DNA of 64,000 nt from Diorhabda sublineata (lineage: Eukaryota > Arthropoda > Insecta > Coleoptera > Chrysomelidae): the NCBI RefSeq assembly GCF_026230105.1, contig NC_079478.1:13903653-13967652 (forward strand), in the 5' to 3' direction. A model generated the notes under the pieces. That model ran no database searches and was not told where the DNA came from. It saw only the letters and a program-made list of their open reading frames with translations. Positions 57,501 through 64,000 of the stretch are shown here, piece after piece (the first letter of the stretch is position 1; every line of letters begins with the position of its first letter). A program made the position numbers and the translations under genes.

Positions 57501-58653
57501 AAAAACATTGAACATCTTATATACGGTCATTACCGACAAGACAACATACATTTCGTTCGAAAATTAAATTACAAATCGTCAACAATAATCGTTCCGATTC
57601 CGTCGAAAACACCCCTTGAACCTTGTTAATCAGAACCAGTAATACAAAAACTTTAAAACTACAATAATACCATCGCATCAATTTTGAAACGTCTACCCGT
57701 AAGATAGTCCTCCAAAGGAATTACCTTTGGTCTTTTTATGTTCCAAGTCCTACTCTGATCCGGTTATATGACTCTCGAGACTTAAATCTCGCATATATAG
57801 CAAGTCTTTTCAGTCTCTGGATGTTGGGATTATAAGATCGAATTTCGTTTTTCGAATGACGACGCACTTAAAATTTTTATTTCAATGAGTAAATATCTCC
57901 TCTTGGACTCAGTCCACGCATTAAGAGGACAAATGGGTGTACGGAAAACAGATAAAAATAGTGATATTGGTTATAAATAAGAAAACATGTATTTTATAAC
58001 AAAACTTTTACCTCCGAGATTGATTGAAGTGATAAAGTCAAAAAATTGTTATAAAAAAATCATCCAAAAAATCTGACAAGTTTTCCTTTTGAGGAACTTT
58101 TCAATTTTGGAGTGACAAACTTCAACATCATTCAATTTATTCTCTCAAATTGTTTCTGTGAAATTTATGATTTAATTCTAGTAGCCTGTGAATGGTGTGA
58201 TTCTTATCGGGCTGATTTTTCGCTTTAATCATATCTTCAGCTTTACTTCTCTATATCTTCTTTTTCCCTTATTATATATTTTAGCTTCAAACATCTCGTT
58301 TTTCCAATTTTTCTAGCTATGATTCCCGTTGCAGGTAAGTTTTTCTATTTTATAGCACAGTTTTTGCCTTTGTGTATATATATAGCGCAAGAAATATTCT
58401 CTCTTGTGTAATATATATTTCTGTTTTTTTCTGTAAATTTTCTTTTATATTCATTTTACTTATCATTATAATTTCCTCCAGAAAAAATACAATAACTCGC
58501 AATTCCAAGCATTGGATTTTTTCAGCCTCTTATTTCAGCAACTTTTCCCTCATTTGAGAAGAATTTTTTTTAATTTCTGCAAACAATCAGTAGTCTCTAG
58601 CGGTTAGCTATGAGAAATAGTCAATAGTCGCTATGAACTATTAAGTATATAAA
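57501..58653. other. No gene recognised
   Basis: AT-rich and T-rich stretches without signatures. Confidence 0.4.
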
Positions 58654-59549
58654 GGGTGTTCCAAAATGAACGTAAGATTTAAGTTTGTAGCCATTTAAGC
58701 AGCCAAAAAAGCAAACGGACAGCTGACAGTTTAGGTTTAGTAAAACTAGAGCGTTACCACGTTACAAAAAGATCCGATGGAGGTACCAAACAGGCCAAAA
58801 AACAAGTCGTTCAAATGTCAATATCAAAACAAGGCGTGATAGTGTATGTGACAATCCGAGAACCTCAATTTAGCGTCACGGACAAGAATTGCAAATTTCA
58901 AGAAGATCTCTACAGCGTATAATCATTAAGTCACTAATCAACACAACAGTTAAATCCTAATCACTACACTCAGCAAAGACAGTTTGTTGAAGGAATTATT
59001 GAGTATCAACAAATGAATGCTGGTTTTTCATCGTTAGCACAGTTTCACATTGATGGCTTTGTTAATCGCCAAAATTGCAACTTTTGGGGTTCTGAGAATC
59101 CACATGTGATTGTGGAGAAACAAATGCATTCACGGGGTCACTAATTGGTGAGCATTTTGAGCTGGAAGCATAATTGGTCAATATTTTTTTTAAATAAGAC
59201 TGATTAAGTAGTAAGTAGTAAGTTGCTTGATATCGCGACATGATAACACAGTTATTTTTGCCGAAATGATATGATAATGATATGCCAATATGTGGTGTCT
59301 ACAAGACAGTGGCACATGCCATAGAGCCTATGAAACACAATTACGGTATGAAACATTTCCATGTCTTGTATTCTGTCATTTCGGTAATCATAATCGGCTC
59401 TCTAGATCGTGTGATTTAACATCGTTGGATTGTACTTATGAGCTTATTTAAAATCTTATGTACTTTAAGACTTTTATCAATTAAACAACTACTAGACTAA
59501 AAACTATGCTTCCATTTAATTCAAACCTTGCTTTAATTTTGGATCACCC
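58654..59549 (+). mobile_element. Tc1/mariner-superfamily element, decayed, with terminal inverted repeats
   Basis: Left tip GGGTGTTCCAAAATGAACGT (58654) pairs imperfectly with the reversed right tip GGGTGATCCAAAATTAAAGC (59549). Inside, on the plus strand, RQFVEGIIEYQQMNAGF, then FHIDGFVNRQNCNFWGSENP and HVIVEKQMH (first catalytic region and following block, about 59040-59140), later MWCLQDSGTCHRA (second region, usually WFQQDGATCHTAR), and RSCDLTSLD (third region, about 59413-59440). The first region should read FSDEAHFH; S-D-E is replaced by SLAQ. Stops and frameshifts throughout. Length about 896 bp is short for the family, indicating deletions. Same family as the C-terminal fragment at 46965-47207. 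Confidence 0.87.
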
Positions 59550-60642
59550 ATTAGATACCAACAAAGGACCCAAAAAATGAATAAAAAACTGAATCGGCAC
59601 GTGGAGGTTTCCTTCTGGTCAAGGACAGAGTCTTAGGCCATCCAAAAATCAATACACCATATAATATTTTCAGAATACCATCGACCATAGACAATAGACA
59701 ATATTTATTTACTTGAGGGAATGGGCTGAAAATTTGACAGCTGTCATTGAGCACAATGGCCACAATGTAAGAATATTAAAATGTGATTTCTAGTGATAAC
59801 TTTTCGTCAAACTGGGTACTTATTGATCGATAGTATGATGCAAATCAGTGTGTTTATACAACTGTCTACACAATAAACTTTCCGGTATGAATAAATCAGG
59901 CGCTCTTGCTTATATAATAGAAAAATATAAAATGAATTAATCTCCATAAGTAAGATATTCAAAATTTTGATTGTTATATATGTTTTTCCATATGAAATTC
60001 ATACAATATTATATCGTTTTCTATATACAAAATAACTACAGAAAAAATATTGTACGTAATATATTGCTAAAGTGATTTTAATACAATCGTGCTGCTGCCC
60101 ATACCAGAAACTTAGCTCTTCCTAATTTTCTTCTAAATTCATTACTGCCACGTTTATCCTTAGCTAATTTTTTTTTCTTTCTATATTCATATGTTCATAT
60201 CACTTCATTTTTTCGCTGATTATCTGCCTCAAGTTTAAATCTTCTTCGTGATGCTTACAAACCTTTCCACAAAAACTTTTTTATTTATGATTCATTTGTT
60301 TATTATTCGTATATATTACATTGGTTATAATAATGAGCTACCCTATAGATTATTACAGTTTCTATTTGTTTTTCTGTATTTATAGTCTGAATTATGTGTT
60401 TGCTCTAATCAAAATACACTACACTTGTTTTGATAAATGATAACGTATGTTCACTTTAATTTTCATAATAAAATTCCACATCAGTGAACTTTAACCCGAA
60501 TTATATTAAACCCGTATTATTGTTTGCTATAATAATGAAAATCTACAGAACATTGTACCATAAATTTGCTCCGGAACACATCCAGAATATTTGCTCAAGC
60601 ACGTTTTCACTAACCTCATCACAATGTTTGCAAATTTGAAAT
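59550..60642. other. No assignable gene
   Basis: A minus-strand frame at 59551-59763 (FGWPKTLSLTRRKPPRADSV) begins right at the transposon tip but shows no known family. The rest is AT-rich. Confidence 0.35.
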
Positions 60643-60891
60643 ATGGGGTATCGAAAAATAAAAAATTATAATTACGGTGAAATGGAACAATATAAGTTCC
60701 GCAAAGAACTTTTGGATTTTATTAAAGTAGTTCCAGAATATTTAAAATATAAAGAATATAGAAATTTTAATATTAGCAGTTTAACCAACTTTAAATTTAC
60801 AAATGAACTTGATGATGAATGTTCCATTCTACTCCACTTATTAGAATCTAAATCGTTCGATAATAAAACAAGAGCGAGGGGGTATACCTAG
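60643..60891 (+). CDS. Unrecognised 82-codon open frame
   Basis: Starts MGYRKIKNYNYGEMEQYKFR and is lysine-, tyrosine- and glutamate-rich with LDFIKVVPEYLKYKEYRNF in the middle, ending at TAG (60889). Composition is hydrophilic and without membrane segments. I recognise no family. It leads directly into a mariner-like fragment downstream but its own wording does not match transposase. It may be an artefact of AT-rich sequence. Confidence 0.2.
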   Translation: MGYRKIKNYNYGEMEQYKFRKELLDFIKVVPEYLKYKEYRNFNISSLTNFKFTNELDDECSILLHLLESKSFDNKTRARGYT

Positions 60892-61139
60892 AGTCGTGAA
60901 CGTTTAAAAGAAATGTATTAAGGTTTGAGAAAGAGACAAACGGCATTCTTTTTTGCCAGGAGAATGCACCGTGCCCCCAACAGCTTTTGATTAACGAATT
61001 TTTTGAGTGTCCATATCTCCTTCGCCCATCAGATTTAGAAATTTCAGAAATGCGATTTATCGCTAAAGGCAGTACTTTCAAAGATTCTAATTTTTTCTTA
61101 AATTTTGATTTTGATGTCATTAAAATTTATATTAAATAC
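60889..61139 (+). pseudogene. Probable mariner transposase C-terminal catalytic fragment
   Basis: After the TAG at 60889, SRERLKEMY in one frame passes to EKETNGILFCQENAPCPQQL, INEFFECPYLLRPSDLEISE and STFKDSNFFLNFDF in another, to a stop at 61137-61139. ILFCQENAPC matches the second catalytic block (VLFHQDNAPCH) with D replaced by E, and PYLLRPSDLEIS the third (PPYSPDLAPSD), with the aspartate kept. Missing N-terminal half. Assignment rests on motif order. Confidence 0.5.
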
Positions 61140-61400
61140 TAGCTGACCCAACCATGCGTCGCTGTGGCTCAGTAATAATGATAGATTTAATCAATTTTTT
61201 TATACTCATTCATATACGATTGAAAATAAAACAATCCGCCAAAATTTGAATGTAATAGTCAAATATGCTTTTTAAATTTACATTATAAAAATCAAGTACT
61301 ATTTTGTGTACAACATTCCTGGTTAACCTGCCTTTCTTTCGCACATGAAGAGATTTGAGGGTTTCCCTACACGTGAGTAGGCAACATATTAATTTAATTT
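61140..61400. repeat. Interspersed repeat fragment starting ACTAGCTGACCC
   Basis: ACTAGCTGACCCAACCATGC then GTCGCTGTGGC at 61138 and TTCCTGGTTAACCTGCCTTT with CTTTCGCACATGAAG at 61317-61350 resemble, from memory, the 5' and internal parts of short interspersed repeats common in insects. Left end lies immediately after the transposase fragment stop. Confidence 0.4.
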
Positions 61401-61438
61401 TATATTTTTGCTGGTTTTTTGGCTCTAGAAATTCGAAA

Positions 61439-61930
61439 AATCATCCGTTTTCGATGAATTTTTTTTAAATCTTCGTTTTTACGGCGGATATATGAAAAAA
61501 ATATGGGAAATATCTCACAAAAAAATTGGAAAATGTTTGTTTATTCATTTTTTATCTCTAACGTCAAACTTAATAAGATACCATTTTATTAATGGTGCCA
61601 ATTTTCCAAGTTAATTTTTAATATTGTACACTTGATTACAATAAGTGATTTTAAGAATGTTTTTGTTCATATAACTTTAATGATTATTTAATAAAAAATA
61701 TATAAACGGTAAAAAAGGTAAAAAAAACGGAGAAAAGGTAAAATTTAAGAGAAATTATTATTATTTTTAATTGTAAAAACATGATAAATCAACATTTTTT
61801 TAATTTTTTTTTTTTGGTGTAGATTATAGAAAATATAACAACTTCATTTGATTATTTGGAAAAAGTTCTCAACGTGAGTGAGTGCCGTAAAAACGAAGAT
61901 TTAAAAGAAATTCATCGAAATCGGATGATT
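61439..61930. repeat. Inverted repeat, 47-bp arms, 45/47 identical
   Basis: The left arm 61439-61485 (starts AATCATCCGTTTTCGATGAA, ends CGTTTTTACGGC) and the reverse complement of 61884-61930 differ at two positions. They enclose 398 bp of AT-rich sequence with no coding similarity. A weaker match continues outward for about 20 bp (GGTTTTTTGGCTC against CTCGTTTTTTAGC). Likely the ends or subterminal repeats of a short inverted-repeat element. Confidence 0.88.
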
Positions 61931-62469
61931 ATTCGCTAAAAAACGAGGGGACCGCGAAAGTATAAAATTACCTCTGTTCATGTGCTGGACATGTGTTTTA
62001 CAAATCCAAACCGCAAATAGACAGAAAATAGACATTTTCGCTAGACTTATTGTTAAGGATAAATTAACAAATTATCTAATTATAAAGTAAAAATAAAAAA
62101 TTGAAAAACAATCAACAAAGACTTACATGTTTTCGAAATGGTATGAAAATTAATAGACAAAAATAGTAATCAATAAAATTTTATGTTTATTATTTATAAA
62201 TAACACAATAAAAAGTGCAATTATAAGAATCATTCACGAAAAATTGTAATAATATGATTATGTTGGAAATATAAAACGAAAATGACGTATGACGTCTTCC
62301 TTATAGTATTACATATATGGAAAATATACGTAATTTCGATATTCAAACACTTCATCTGTAATTTAGAAATAGAAATACGTCGCCATCTACCGGATATATG
62401 TGCAACTTAGATGTCAAACCGCCATATATTAGGATAGAACTAACCGATAAATACACACTAAAGTCATAT

Positions 62470-63066
62470 TATGGAGGGTAGAGGTAAGGAGAACCGTCTT
62501 GTATGCGGGATTAGCATATATGTAATATGGACAATTGTTATGGGAAAAAACGTCCCAACGTTACGGTGCCGACAATATTCATGTTCTCTCTCGTTCGAGA
62601 CACTTTATCTATACTACGCATGCTTGAAAATGCGCAGAACCGAGCTGGAACCTCGGAGAATAGAGAAATCGTTGCCATTCTGGCTTCTTTAGTTCCTCCA
62701 CTTATATAAACTGTCCATATAGAAGTATTACATATATGGGGATTAGTTAAAAAAGTATCCAGCTGTAAATAGCAAATTATAATACGAAGACTCGCCAAAA
62801 TAGCGCTAGTGTAGCAAGTGGAAATGATATGAATTTAGCAGTTATATATTTTATACATTTTTCGATTGAATTTGTATATTAATAGTTTCTTTGAAATAGT
62901 TATGACTTTCAAAAAAGAATTTAATTCACTATCCTACTCAAATAGTTTGTGGCGCTCTTTTTAAAATTCTTCCACTTGCTACAATAGCGCCACCTTAATA
63001 TTTGTTTCCTTTCAACAGACACTTTTCGATTTACCGAGTTGGCTCTCCTTACCTCTACCTTCCATA
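62470..63066. mobile_element. MITE-like element, ~597 bp, with 26-bp inverted ends
   Basis: Left end TATGGAGGGTAGAGGTAAGG then AGAACCG (62470-62496) pairs with the reversed right end TATGGAAGGTAGAGGTAAGG then AGAGCC (63066-63041). Flanks AGTCATAT (62462-62469) and AGTCCTAT (63067-63074) match at seven of eight bases, a possible 8-bp target duplication as made by hAT-type transposases. Nested inside are a second inverted pair at 62802-62823 and 62970-62991 (AGCGCTAGTGTAGCAAGTGG against GGCGCTATTGTAGCAAGTGG) and a weaker one around 62515-62540 and 62708-62739. No coding sequence recognised. Confidence 0.78.
62802..62991. repeat. Nested inverted repeat (22-bp arms, 20/22)
   Basis: Arms 62802-62823 and 62970-62991 enclose 146 bp. 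It may be an independent small element inserted into the larger one, or part of its internal structure. GGCGCT recurs again at 62951. Confidence 0.8.
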
Positions 63067-63177
63067 AGTCCTATTATATACATTTAATTTTCTATAAAAA
63101 ATTTTGAGATCAATACTTGAGATAAAATCTCACAAATTGTAAAATGCTTACAAAATTTTATATATATATTTTTTATA

Positions 63178-63361
63178 TAGGGTGTTTCTATATTCGACCG
63201 ATAACGCTCTACTATAGAAAGATCTCAAAATCCATTTGGTATAGGAAAATTAATTTGCTGAGATATAGGGTGTTCAAAATTATAAATCAAAATAAAAAAT
63301 GAATAATTTGTTGAGATCTGTCTGTGGTAGAGCGTTGTCGGTCGAATATAGAAACACCCTG
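63178..63361. mobile_element. Short MITE with nearly identical 33-bp inverted ends
   Basis: 63180-63212 (GGGTGTTTCTATATTCGACC, then GATAACGCTCTAC) against the reverse complement of 63327-63359 differs at one position. TA sequences lie on both sides, compatible with a TA target. The ends GGGTGTTTC recall the GGGTGTTCC tip of the element at 58654, but longer similarity is not seen. About 180 bp, non-coding. Confidence 0.88.
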
Positions 63362-64000
63362 TATATATTAATATATTATTATATTATAATGATCAAACCT
63401 CGTAGATTAGAGTTACCATGTTTCATATTTGTTTCTCAAAACGGTTTCAGCAGCAATTTTAACTACATGGATGCGTGTTTATATGTTTTTGATGGCCGTC
63501 ACGTTTTTTAGTGAAAAATGAGCAAATGTCTGCTTGTGTATGTAGACAGAAAAGCTGTTATACGAAAAAACTTTGTTGATAAAAGTAGATTTCGAAAGCT
63601 TTAATTTATATAGAACCAAAATCTTCACCTTATTTAGATACTATCTGTTCAATATGTATGAACTAAATAGAGCTTGTCTTGACAATATCTGATATTAATA
63701 CATTAAGAGCACAAATTTCTGTTTCGGACTACTTTTGGAAAACTCGAAGTGCATAACTATAGTAATGAAGTTTAATGTTTGATATTTAGTAATTTCAACA
63801 TTCTGGAACCTGTTTTCTATTTATTTATGAAATGAAAATATACTACCGGTCAAATTTATTTGGGTTTATTTTAAAAGGGCGCAAGTCCAAAAGAGAGGCT
63901 TTAAAGAAACTTGAGCGCAATTTTGATGTTAATGAAATAACTGACATAATTTTGCAAAACTCATCACGGTTTAATAAGTTCATGAGGTAACATTATCTGG
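63362..64000. other. No gene recognised
   Basis: AT-rich to the right edge; no coding similarity noted. Confidence 0.4.

Noticed and set aside
1..64000. tRNA, rRNA, CRISPR array, bacterial operon or phage features
   Set aside because: None seen; the window is eukaryotic in composition and content, with no cloverleaf, rRNA-like block or regular repeat-spacer array noticed by eye.

Overview
The window looks like a transposon-rich stretch of an insect nuclear genome. It is strongly AT-rich, has no operon-like packing, carries short TTAGG-type tracts (7740-7750, 55602-55614) that are common in insect DNA, and almost every recognisable coding remnant belongs to a metazoan mobile element: Tc1/mariner transposases of several lineages, non-LTR retrotransposons, a Penelope-like element, Helitron/PIF1 helicases, and long-inverted-repeat elements. 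I cannot fix the insect order. I see no intact, expressed-looking host gene. The only host-type coding homology is a damaged fragment of a long-chain acyl-CoA synthetase (24466-24768).

Layout. 1-744 holds the 3' part of a Helitron-type helicase running off the left edge. 2.7-4.8 kb has a LINE tail and a locally duplicated mariner fragment. 5.2-6.0 kb is a foldback element. 6.8-8.9 kb is LINE debris interrupted by a ~1.06 kb inverted-repeat element that contains a possible two-exon mini-gene on the minus strand. 8.9-11.0 kb has two mariner remnants. 12.6-13.25 kb is a LINE C-terminal fragment. 14.6-16.1 kb and 16.4-17.7 kb are two long-inverted-repeat elements, the second encoding a cysteine-rich protein remnant. 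18.7-20.6 kb is a LINE broken by a deleted mariner, followed by another mariner fragment. 20.6-24.4 kb is mostly unassigned.

The right half: LINE RNase H remnant (27.3 kb), mariner split by a foldback (33.4-34.6 kb), LINE (35.4-36.3 kb), two related foldbacks (37 and 42 kb), a Tc1/mariner remnant (40 kb), Penelope-like pieces in opposite orientations (43.9-47.0 kb), a mariner with recognisable terminal repeats (48.2-49.0 kb), a PIF1 helicase pseudogene (52.5-53.5 kb), further transposase and LINE fragments (50.9, 54, 56.5, 57.2, 58.7-59.5, 60.9 kb) and a cluster of short inverted-repeat elements (61.1-63.4 kb).

The genes do not form a pathway. The window records successive insertion, nesting, internal deletion and decay. 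The most interesting structure is a set of long-inverted-repeat elements (5195-6014, 16386-17690, 41997-43121 and probably 36985-37770) whose arms share a common internal pattern. Two of them share the terminal motif TARTCCRGTCA with matching 3-bp flanks, and one of these still carries coding sequence. All family names come from recognising motifs by eye; no database search was run.
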